The notes beneath the pieces were generated by a model. It had not been told where the DNA came from. It worked only from the letters and a program-made list of their open reading frames with translations, and did not search any database. A stretch of DNA of 7,766 nt from the NCBI GenBank assembly GCA_016927095.1, contig JAFGNI010000038.1, positions 1-7,766 on the forward strand. Direction: 5' to 3'. The translations under genes were made by a program, and so were the position numbers. Below, in pieces: positions 1 through 5,535 of the stretch (the stretch's first letter is position 1; the number at the start of each line of letters is the position of its first letter). Source of the stretch: Anaerolineae bacterium. Its GTDB lineage: Bacteria > Chloroflexota > Anaerolineae > B4-G1 > SLSP01.

Positions 1-70
1 ATCCGTCGCGGGCGTGAAGCGAGCTGCCAGTTGTGTCGGGTCATAGGCCTGGGAATCGCGTGATCCGAAG

Positions 71-181
71 ATGCCGCACTGGGACCCACTACCATTTGAC
101 AGTTGGCGTGATCCCAACTATGGTGATCTCTATCACTGGGCCTCGGCACGCGCCTCGGAGGGTGGGCCGGGCAAGGGCTGA
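71..181 (+). CDS. Possible small ORF, 36 aa, unrecognised
   Basis: An ATG-to-TGA frame of 36 codons, preceded in frame by a stop at 44-46. The predicted peptide is rich in Trp (3), Asp, Pro and Tyr in its first 23 residues (for example DPLPFDSWRDPNYGDLYHW), then turns into a Gly/Ser/Ala-rich tail. The aromatic first half looks more protein-like than a random frame in GC-rich DNA. Against it, there is no good Shine-Dalgarno (only GAAG directly before the ATG), whereas neighbouring genes have strong ones, and the frame overlaps the promoter-like element at 96-124. I do not recognise a family. It may be a chance ORF or the remnant of a longer gene. Confidence 0.2.
   Translation: MPHWDPLPFDSWRDPNYGDLYHWASARASEGGPGKG
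96..124 (+). promoter_or_regulatory. Candidate sigma70-type promoter upstream of ppa
   Basis: A perfect -35 hexamer TTGACA (96-101) is followed after 17 bases by TATGGT (119-124), which matches the consensus -10 at 4 of 6 positions. A start near 131 would give ppa a leader of about 200 nt. That is long, so a second, closer promoter cannot be excluded. I saw no good closer one. This is a motif match only. Confidence 0.4.
123..136. repeat. Short inverted repeat GTGAT-N4-ATCAC
   Basis: Two perfect 5-base arms, GTGAT (123-127) and ATCAC (132-136), are separated by CTCT. The element starts at the -10 hexamer of the candidate promoter and covers the expected transcription start, where a repressor operator would lie. 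Arms of this length can occur by chance, and no regulator gene is present in the window. Confidence 0.25.
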
Positions 182-329
182 TTGGCGGACAGGGGGGATT
201 GTGCTTTGATGACCCGCCGGCAGGGACGTCGTGGCTATCATCTGTGAGCGCGCCGATGGCAGCGCACCGTTACCTCTAGCACCTGTTGCCGGCCAACCAA
301 CCCATTGAAGCAGTTGAGGAGGCAGCGTT

Positions 330-941
330 ATGTCTTTTCCAGAACCGTTCTACCGATGGCGCCCACATCCCTGGCACGGGTTGGAGGTTGGCCCCAATCC
401 GCCGGAAATCGTGCATGCCTATATCGAGATCACACAGTTTGATTCGATCAAGTACGAGATCGACAAGGTAACGGGCTATATGTGGGTCGACCGTCCGCAA
501 CATACGTCCTCCCAACCTCCGACCCTGTATGGGTTCATCCCACGCACCTACTGTGGACGCCATGTGCACGACCTCTCGCCGAAGTCAGAGCGGGGCGACG
601 GCGATCCTCTGGACATCTGCGTGATCAGCGAGCGCCCATTTGATCGAGCAGAGGTTATTCTGAGCGCCCGCGTGATCGGCTGTATCCAGGCAACTGACGG
701 TGGAGAGGCAGATGATAAGGTCGTAGCGATCCTGCAGAACGATCGGTTCTGGGATTCGGCTGAAGACATCTCTGACCTGCCAGAGGTGTTGCTCGATCGC
801 TTGCTTCACTACTTCTCCACCTACAAGATGGTGCCGGGCGGCGAGTCGAAGATCACGATCCATGGCGTGCTGGGCCGCGAGGAGGCTTTCGGAGTCGTCG
901 AAGCTGCGATAGCGGACTATCAAGAGGCCTACGGCGGGTAG
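330..941 (+). CDS. ppa: Inorganic pyrophosphatase (family I, soluble)
   Basis: This cytosolic Mg-dependent enzyme hydrolyses pyrophosphate to two phosphates and pulls biosynthetic reactions forward. The 203-residue product has the family signature DGDPLDI at 90-96. Counterparts of E. coli active-site residues are visible: Glu33, Lys41, Glu43 and Arg55 (in KYEIDK...VDRP), Tyr67 (YGFIP), Asp90/92/95, Asp123, Asp128 and Lys130 (TDGGEADDK), and Tyr165-Lys166. Relative to E. coli there are about 13 extra residues between [10 protein letters not shown] and the DGDPLD signature, and the E. coli Tyr51 position appears to be Pro63. From memory, a long-insert subfamily with YGFIP-TYCG exists in several bacterial phyla. 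An AGGAGG core at 317-322 lies 7 nt before the ATG. The gene converges with the minus-strand aldolase-like gene, so it is probably monocistronic. The assignment is secure. Confidence 0.95.
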   Translation: MSFPEPFYRWRPHPWHGLEVGPNPPEIVHAYIEITQFDSIKYEIDKVTGYMWVDRPQHTSSQPPTLYGFIPRTYCGRHVHDLSPKSERGDGDPLDICVISERPFDRAEVILSARVIGCIQATDGGEADDKVVAILQNDRFWDSAEDISDLPEVLLDRLLHYFSTYKMVPGGESKITIHGVLGREEAFGVVEAAIADYQEAYGG

Positions 942-1061
942 CACGGCACGCGAACGGACTTCCTCGGCGACGTGGCCAGGGGCGCACGTTCTCGCGGCCG
1001 CGAGGCGAGAGCGAGAGGGTGCTAACCCAGGCACCCAACTCTGGCTGGGGACTCGCGCCCG
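942..1061. other. Convergent intergenic gap with GC-rich palindrome
   Basis: This 120-base gap separates the stop codons of ppa (+) and the aldolase-like gene (-). It contains a perfect 14-base palindrome at 991-1004 (CTCGCGGCCGCGAG) and an alternative 6-base stem of TCTCGC (990-995) with GCGAGA (1005-1010). A hairpin here could slow polymerase from either side, but no T-run follows on either strand, so I do not call an intrinsic terminator. Confidence 0.4.
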
Positions 1062-2348
1062 CTAATCCAGCGAAAAGGCCACCTCAAGGTCCCGGATCTG
1101 CCGGTCCCCAATAGGGGTGAACTGCCCGCCGCGCCCCGCGTCGATCAGGGAACGGGCGCTGAACTCGGCGACCTCCAGCCGGTCGAAGGTGTTCAAGATG
1201 CTTGAGCCGGCTACCAGGATACAGTCGTTCTGGGCCAGAAGCACAGGGTGGCTCAAGGAGATCATCTCGGCGACCTTCTGGCTGTCGGTGTACAGGGTCT
1301 TGAACGGTATCGTTGGGATGTCGCGCAGCAGGATGTAGCTCTCAGGAATCGTGCGGGAATCGAGGTGCCTGCCGGTGATGGCGTAGGCTGTGACATTGGG
1401 GCATTGCGCTGTCATGACGCAGGCGATGTCGGGATGGGTGTCGTAGATGGCTTGATGGAGTCTGACCGATCGACTCGGCATTTTGCCGTGTTCGCGGGCA
1501 CCGTTCTGCACCAGAACGATGTCCTCTACGGTCAGGCTCCCGCGGTCCATTCCCGTCGGCGTGATCAGAAAGCTTTGCGCGTCGAGCCGGGCGGAGGCCA
1601 CACCTTCCGTGCTGATCATCAAGTAGCGACCGACGGCACGCTGGACGATATCCACAAGCGCCTGACGGAGTTCGCGCTCACGGCTACTATGCACCGCGAG
1701 GGTGAACTCGGGCAGCATGTAGTGGCGGTGGTTGAAGAAGTTGAGCTCAGCCTCGGAAAGCTTGCGGACCTCGCCGAGACCGTGAGCGCGTATCAGCGTG
1801 CGGGCACAGAAATCCAAGGTCTCGAGTCGCTGGAAGGCTGATAGCAGGGATTCCCCGCCAGCGACCATGCCGTGGTTCTCCAAAATGACGATGTTGTAGC
1901 CCTCACCGAAGGTCCTGGCGATGTTCTCCCCGAGTTGCTCGCTGCCGGGCAGAGCGTAGGGCGCGAAGCCGACGGGACCACAGACCCGGTTGGCCTGAGG
2001 GATGATGCGTGTGTCGGGAGTCTCGCGTAGGATGCTGAACGAGACCAACGAGGGTGGATGGGCGTGCACAATGGCGCCGAGGTCCGGTCGCTGCTGGTAG
2101 ATGGCCCGGTGGAAGGGGTACTCCGAGGAGGGACGGTGAGGCCCTATGGCAGACCCTTCGGCGGTGACACACATAATGTCTTTGCCGGTCAGCTTTCCCT
2201 TATCGATTCCCGCGGGCGTGATCCAGATCGCGCCATCATCGTCCCTAATTGATAGATTGCCACCCGACAGCGTCGTCATCTCGTTGTGGTATATGCGGTT
2301 CATGATGCTGACCAACTGGTCGCGCGGGTGCATTAGTTCGTAGTTCAC
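1062..2348 (-). CDS. Tandem class II aldolase/adducin-domain protein
   Basis: This 428-residue protein contains two class II aldolase/adducin domains in a row (about 5-190 and 222-404). The family includes zinc-dependent sugar-phosphate aldolases (L-fuculose-1-phosphate, L-rhamnulose-1-phosphate) and L-ribulose-5-phosphate epimerase, usually as single domains of about 210-270 residues. Domain 1 is intact: SGGN phosphate-site loop at 28-31, acidic residue Glu76 in SSEYPFH, zinc ligands His95 and His97 in HAHPP, and His159 in ENHG. Domain 2 keeps the fold markers (ITPTGMDRG at 262-270, LHQAIY at 297-302), but the matching positions are Val250, Ser294, Thr313, Gln315 and Asp375, so it should not bind zinc in the family way. 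The start is GTG, supported by AAGGAG 7 nt upstream. An in-frame ATG five codons later is less well placed. The gene diverges from the UroD-like gene. The substrate cannot be told from sequence. Confidence 0.88.
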   Translation of the reverse strand: MNYELMHPRDQLVSIMNRIYHNEMTTLSGGNLSIRDDDGAIWITPAGIDKGKLTGKDIMCVTAEGSAIGPHRPSSEYPFHRAIYQQRPDLGAIVHAHPPSLVSFSILRETPDTRIIPQANRVCGPVGFAPYALPGSEQLGENIARTFGEGYNIVILENHGMVAGGESLLSAFQRLETLDFCARTLIRAHGLGEVRKLSEAELNFFNHRHYMLPEFTLAVHSSRERELRQALVDIVQRAVGRYLMISTEGVASARLDAQSFLITPTGMDRGSLTVEDIVLVQNGAREHGKMPSRSVRLHQAIYDTHPDIACVMTAQCPNVTAYAITGRHLDSRTIPESYILLRDIPTIPFKTLYTDSQKVAEMISLSHPVLLAQNDCILVAGSSILNTFDRLEVAEFSARSLIDAGRGGQFTPIGDRQIRDLEVAFSLD

Positions 2349-2395
2349 GGATCCACTCCTTTGGTTGGCGGCCGGCTCCTCAGTACCTTCCCCTT

Positions 2396-2424
2396 ATTAT
2401 ACGGCGAAGATGCGCCGAGCTGAA
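2396..2424 (-). promoter_or_regulatory. Candidate promoter of the aldolase-like gene
   Basis: Read on the minus strand, a perfect TATAAT (2401 down to 2396) is preceded after 17 bases by TTCAGC (2424-2419), a weak -35 matching 3 of 6 positions. The expected start near 2390 leaves about a 40-nt leader before the GTG at 2348. The spacing and distance fit well, but this is a motif match only. Confidence 0.45.
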
Positions 2425-2520
2425 GGCCTGAGTGGTCAGGGCAATTGCATCTTGGCGATGTGGGTCGGCCTGCCGAGACTGACTGTGCACCAGAACCCCT
2501 CGCGGTCCATAACAGCGACA

Positions 2521-2532
2521 ATGACGTGTCAT
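2521..2532. repeat. Palindrome ATGAC-GT-GTCAT
   Basis: Perfect 5-base arms ATGAC and GTCAT flank two bases, roughly midway between the two divergent promoter-like elements. The position and symmetry would suit a dimeric regulator controlling both genes. There is no second copy that I can see in the window, and no regulator gene next to it, so this may be chance. Confidence 0.25.
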
Positions 2533-2691
2533 ACGTTGCAGGAACGCCGCAGATGACAGCGGCTGCGCCGCCGAGTCGGGCTAAACAGGCCGGCTTACAA
2601 CCCCGAAGACCGTGAGTAAACTAGACACATACGCGCTGCCTGGGTGGTAGGGGTGACTATGGCAGGCCTTTAGCTGTCCACACCCCGATGG

Positions 2692-2719
2692 TTGACAAAC
2701 GCTATTGCGGTGGCATTCT
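2692..2719 (+). promoter_or_regulatory. Candidate promoter of the UroD-like gene
   Basis: A perfect TTGACA at 2692-2697 is followed after 16 bases by CATTCT at 2714-2719. That is a poor -10 (3 of 6), but it is preceded by TGG, as in extended -10 promoters. A start near 2726 would leave about 80 nt before the GTG start at 2806. Confidence 0.35.
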
Positions 2720-2793
2720 GAAGCCCGAGTCTTGGACCAGCCACACTTAGCCGGTCACCAAGGGCCAAGGCCTTGCACACACCGATGGCCAAT

Positions 2794-2798
2794 GGAGG
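2794..2798 (+). promoter_or_regulatory. Ribosome binding site deciding the UroD-like start
   Basis: GGAGG ends 7 nt before the GTG at 2806 and only 1 nt before the ATG at 2800. ppa, the aldolase-like gene and the aminotransferase gene also have 7 nt between their purine-rich core and the start codon. The site therefore favours GTG 2806 over ATG 2800, ATG 2785 or TTG 2773. Confidence 0.6.
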
Positions 2799-2805
2799 TA
2801 TGCAG

Positions 2806-4041
2806 GTGGTCAGTTCTGGGGATATCCAGGTATTGAGGGAGCTGGGCAAGCAAGTCGCCGAGATTGCGGCGCTGCCCGAACAGCAGGCGCGTATCGACGG
2901 GTGGAAGCAGCTGAATGGGCTGCATCCGGAGCGACCGATGGTGCTGATCGATCAGATCCCCTGGCACGAGATGAATGTGGATGACGAGCTCACGCTGCAG
3001 TGCGGGGATGGTTTCTGCCGTGAGATCGAGACGAGACTGCGCCGGACCCTGTATCTATGGCGCCACATGCAGGTCGATATGGTTGTTGAACCTTATCTGG
3101 ACATTCGAAAAGCCATCCGGGGCGCGCACTTAGGCATAACGGCCCACGACGACCGATCGATTCTGGATCCTGAGAACGATGTGGTCGGGCACTACTACAT
3201 CGACCAGCTTCAGACCGAAGGCGATTTGCAGAAGATTCAGATGCCCGAGATCTCCTTGGATGCAGAGGCCACGGCTGAGGCTGCTGAGAAAGCCCACACG
3301 ATCTTCGATGGCATCCTTGAGGTACGGCTTCAGGGTCTGCATCCAAGTTTTGCCTTCTGGGATCGGATCTCCGAATGGCATGGAGTTGAGGCTTCACTGA
3401 TCGACCTGATCGACAGGCCGGACTTCATCCACCGCATGGTGCAGCGGATTACCCAAGGGTACCATGTGATGCTGGACCAATTGGAGGCACAGGGCTTGTT
3501 GGGCTACCCGATGTCGCTCATCCACTGTACGGGTGCCTTCGCGGATGAGTTGCCGGCGCCGGGCTATGACCCCAACAAAGTCCGGGCCAAAGACTTGTGG
3601 ACCTTCGGCATGGCGCAGATCTTTGTGTCGGTGTCCCCGAAGATGCACCAGGAATTCGAGCTCGACTACGTCTTTCCGTGGTACGGGCGCTTCGGCTTGG
3701 GCTATTACGGCTGCTGCGAACCGCTGGACAACAAGATCGATATCGTGCGCAAGATCCCCAATTTGCGCAAGATCTCGATGAGCCCTTGGGTTGATGTGCA
3801 GAAGGGGGCGGAGCGGATAGGTGCGGACTTTGTGTTCTCGCGCAAGCCGAGTCCAGCCTTGGTTGCCACAGATACGATGGATGCTGAGGCCATGCGAGCG
3901 GATCTCCAGAAGACCTATGACGCTTGCGCCCGCACTGGTACGCCGCTGGAGTTCATCTTGAAGGACATCAGCACGGTGCGCTACGAACCGCAGCGTCTGT
4001 GGCAGTGGGCGGACATTGCGATGGAGGTTGCCCGAGGATAG
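2806..4041 (+). CDS. UroD/MetE-superfamily protein, probable methyltransferase-like
   Basis: From the GTG at 2806 this is a 411-residue cytosolic protein resembling the uroporphyrinogen decarboxylase-like branch of the UroD/MetE TIM-barrel superfamily. That superfamily includes HemE, corrinoid methyltransferases such as MtaA, and cobalamin-independent methionine synthase. It lacks the PVWMMRQAGR-type N-terminal signature of HemE, so heme synthesis is unlikely. In GTG-based numbering, conserved-looking blocks are LIHCTGAF (238-245, His240-Cys241) and GYYGCCEPLD (299-308, Cys303, Cys304, Glu305). These could supply a thiol-binding zinc site like the His/Cys/Cys set of methyltransferase relatives, but adjacent HC is not the usual HxC. 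A C-terminal block around ISMSPWVDV (323-331) is also present. Longer starts (TTG 2773, ATG 2785, ATG 2800) are open but have worse ribosome binding sites. The gene is divergent from the aldolase-like gene and ends at a strong terminator. The substrate is unknown. Confidence 0.8.
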   Translation: MVSSGDIQVLRELGKQVAEIAALPEQQARIDGWKQLNGLHPERPMVLIDQIPWHEMNVDDELTLQCGDGFCREIETRLRRTLYLWRHMQVDMVVEPYLDIRKAIRGAHLGITAHDDRSILDPENDVVGHYYIDQLQTEGDLQKIQMPEISLDAEATAEAAEKAHTIFDGILEVRLQGLHPSFAFWDRISEWHGVEASLIDLIDRPDFIHRMVQRITQGYHVMLDQLEAQGLLGYPMSLIHCTGAFADELPAPGYDPNKVRAKDLWTFGMAQIFVSVSPKMHQEFELDYVFPWYGRFGLGYYGCCEPLDNKIDIVRKIPNLRKISMSPWVDVQKGAERIGADFVFSRKPSPALVATDTMDAEAMRADLQKTYDACARTGTPLEFILKDISTVRYEPQRLWQWADIAMEVARG

Positions 4042-4061
4042 ATGCTGCAGCTACGAGATGC

Positions 4062-4099
4062 AGAAAGCCCGGTCGTGACGTCTCACGGCCGGGCTTTCT
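4062..4099. terminator. Bidirectional intrinsic terminator
   Basis: A 17-base stem (4062-4078 pairing with 4083-4099) has one G-T pair and a 4-base loop CGTC. The core is GCCCGG/CCGGGC. Its outer ends carry A-rich and T-rich flanks, so each strand reads a GC-rich hairpin followed by TTTCT. It starts 20 nt after the UroD-like stop codon. On the minus strand it lies 2 nt beyond the tRNA-Val 3' end, so it probably terminates both convergent transcripts. Confidence 0.88.
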
Positions 4100-4101
4100 T
4101 G

Positions 4102-4175
<74 letters not shown>

Positions 4176-4188
4176 TTGAGTAGCCAAC

Positions 4189-4216
4189 ATTATAGCAGAA
4201 TGGCTCAGATGCGCAA
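4189..4216 (-). promoter_or_regulatory. Candidate promoter of tRNA-Val
   Basis: On the minus strand, a perfect TATAAT (4194-4189) is preceded by TGC, an extended -10 pattern. After 16 bases it is preceded by TTGCGC (4216-4211), a partial -35. The expected start near 4182 is about 7 bases before the mature tRNA 5' end, a typical short tRNA leader. Confidence 0.55.
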
Positions 4217-4263
4217 GTCCTGCCGGGCTCTGCTGGACGATCAAGATTGTGGATGGCTGCGCT

Positions 4264-5442
4264 CTACTTGAGTTCTCCCAGTGCTGCAGCGATGCGCACG
4301 GTTCCTTTCTCGATGTCTGCCATGGAGCTGGCGAAGCAGAGGCGGAGATAGCCCTCACCGCCCTGCCCAAACGACGTGCCAGGCAGCAGTGCGACGCCGG
4401 CCTCCTCAAGGAGGTAGGTGGCCAACCAGTCCGACGTCTTGCCAAAGGACTTGACGTTGGGGAATGCGTACATCGCTCCCTGTGGCAGCCGGCAACTGAC
4501 GCCCTGTATGGCGTTGAGCGCTCCGACCATCGCATTGCGGCGACGCTGATAGTCGGCCACGACGGCCTCAACCTGTTCCTGGGGACCATTGAGCGCCTCG
4601 ACACCTGCGTACTGGGTGAAGGTTGCACTGCAGGTAACGCTGTGGGTGAGCAGCAGGCCGAGTTTGTCAGCCAGTGGTTCGGGCATAATGCCGTAGCCCA
4701 GACGCCACCCGGTCATCGCATAGGTCTTCGAGAAACCATCGCAGATGATGGTGCGGTCCCGCATACCTGGCTGGCCTACAATGCTTGGCGCTGCGAGTCC
4801 GTCAAAAACGAGACGACTGTAGATCTCATCGGACAGGATCCAGGCATCGTGGCGCTGAGCTGCAGCAGTGATGTGTGCCAGGACTTCGTCAGAGAGCACA
4901 CCGCCGGTGGGATTGCTCGGTGAGTTCAGCACAATCATACGGGTGCGGTTGTTAATGGCAGCGTCAAAGGCATCCAAATCGTACGCAAAGTCTTGATCCT
5001 CACGGAGGGGCACTGGAACAGGGGTTCCGCCGGCGACCTGCACCATCGCTCTGTAGGTTGGGAAGCCCGGATCGGGAAAGATCACCTCGTCGCCGGGTTG
5101 GACTAGGGCAAGGGTTGGGAAGAAGAGCGTGGGCTTCCCTCCGGGCATCACTACGACCTCAGAAGGAGAGATCTCGATGCCACGGCGCCGGCCTGCATCC
5201 TCGGCGATGGCCTGTCTCAACTCAGGGATCCCGAGTGGCGGGCTATAGCGTGTCCGTCCATCTCGGATGGCCTGGATACCTGCTTCGGCAACGTTGGAAA
5301 ACGTGGGGATGTCGGGTTGGCCGATCTGGAACTCGACGATGTCACGCCCCTGCGCCTGTAGGGTCTGTGCCCGCACAAGCATGTGGAGAGCACCCTCAGG
5401 CACAAGTTGGGCGACGCGGTCTGCGAAGGCTCCGGTTGTCAT
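4264..5442 (-). CDS. PLP-dependent class I/II aminotransferase
   Basis: This cytosolic pyridoxal-phosphate enzyme would move an amino group between an amino acid and a 2-oxo acid. The 392-residue length is typical of the AspC-like class I fold. Visible features are the N-terminal block FQIGQPDIPT (38-47), Asn177 in NSPSNPTGG, Asp205 and Tyr208 in SDEIYSR, and the Schiff-base Lys239 in SKTYAMTGWRLGY. Arg247 contacts the cofactor phosphate, and Arg367 in YLRLCFA corresponds to the carboxylate-binding arginine of aspartate aminotransferase. Substrate specificity (aspartate, alanine, aromatic or other) cannot be fixed from this. The ATG at 5442 has GGAG 7 nt upstream. The gene lies 93 nt after the DUF3048 gene on the same strand and 88 nt before tRNA-Val. 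I saw no clear promoter in the gap before it, so it may be read from upstream. Confidence 0.93.
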   Translation of the reverse strand: MTTGAFADRVAQLVPEGALHMLVRAQTLQAQGRDIVEFQIGQPDIPTFSNVAEAGIQAIRDGRTRYSPPLGIPELRQAIAEDAGRRRGIEISPSEVVVMPGGKPTLFFPTLALVQPGDEVIFPDPGFPTYRAMVQVAGGTPVPVPLREDQDFAYDLDAFDAAINNRTRMIVLNSPSNPTGGVLSDEVLAHITAAAQRHDAWILSDEIYSRLVFDGLAAPSIVGQPGMRDRTIICDGFSKTYAMTGWRLGYGIMPEPLADKLGLLLTHSVTCSATFTQYAGVEALNGPQEQVEAVVADYQRRRNAMVGALNAIQGVSCRLPQGAMYAFPNVKSFGKTSDWLATYLLEEAGVALLPGTSFGQGGEGYLRLCFASSMADIEKGTVRIAAALGELK

Positions 5443-5535
5443 GGTATGACTCCATCTCTTTCTGCGATAGCGCCAGCAGCCCGCGGCGGCGCCGGGACGA
5501 ACTCACAGTGGGGCCGAGCCAATCTTAAGATGAGT
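5443..5535. other. Gap with palindrome between DUF3048 and aminotransferase genes
   Basis: This 93-base spacer holds a perfect 10-base palindrome ATCTTAAGAT at 5522-5531, four bases beyond the DUF3048 stop codon, and a GC-rich potential hairpin (GCGCC/GGCGC) around 5467-5491. Neither has a T-run that would make a terminator. The ribosome binding site for the aminotransferase is at 5450-5453. Confidence 0.4.

Larger units (their letters stand above)
1..329. other. Leader region upstream of ppa, no confident gene
   Basis: No convincing gene occupies this stretch. The first ~60 bases contain short open frames on the + strand ending at stop codons at 44-46 and 61-63. These could be the tail of a gene lying to the left, but neither is recognisable. 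The stretch holds a promoter-like element at 96-124, a short inverted repeat at 123-136, a doubtful 36-codon ORF at 71-181, and the ppa ribosome binding site just before 330. A 7-base complementary pair (GCCGGCA near 216 and TGCCGGC near 287) could close a large loop in the leader RNA, but this is weak. I see no tRNA or known riboswitch. Confidence 0.5.
2349..2805. other. Divergent intergenic region
   Basis: These 457 bases lie between the divergent aldolase-like (-) and UroD-like (+) genes. They hold outward-facing promoter-like elements at 2396-2424 (-) and 2692-2719 (+), a 12-base palindrome at 2521-2532, and a GCGGC-TGC-GCCGC stem-loop near 2559. Ribosome binding sites lie at both ends. 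The few open frames here are short, lack good ribosome binding sites and resemble nothing I know, so I call no gene. The length suggests room for regulation. Confidence 0.5.

Noticed and set aside
991..1010. GC-rich palindrome as a terminator for ppa and the aldolase-like gene
   Set aside because: The perfect palindrome leaves no loop, and no T-run follows on either strand. It may be chance in GC-rich DNA.
585..1034. 149-codon minus-strand frame overlapping ppa
   Set aside because: It overlaps the pyrophosphatase signature region in antisense and has no family resemblance.
1248..1841. 197-codon open frame on the + strand opposite the aldolase-like gene
   Set aside because: It lies wholly antisense to a clear aldolase domain pair, resembles no family, and has no convincing ribosome binding site. 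It is a GC-rich shadow frame.
2365..2556. 63-codon + strand frame in the divergent intergenic region
   Set aside because: It has no good ribosome binding site and a composition without protein character, and it overlaps the candidate promoter of the aldolase-like gene.
2806..4041. Assignment of the UroD-like gene as hemE
   Set aside because: The N-terminal arginine-rich HemE signature is absent and no heme-pathway gene is nearby.
4249..4923. 224-codon + strand frame opposite the aminotransferase
   Set aside because: It is antisense to a gene with intact catalytic motifs, and its translation resembles no family.
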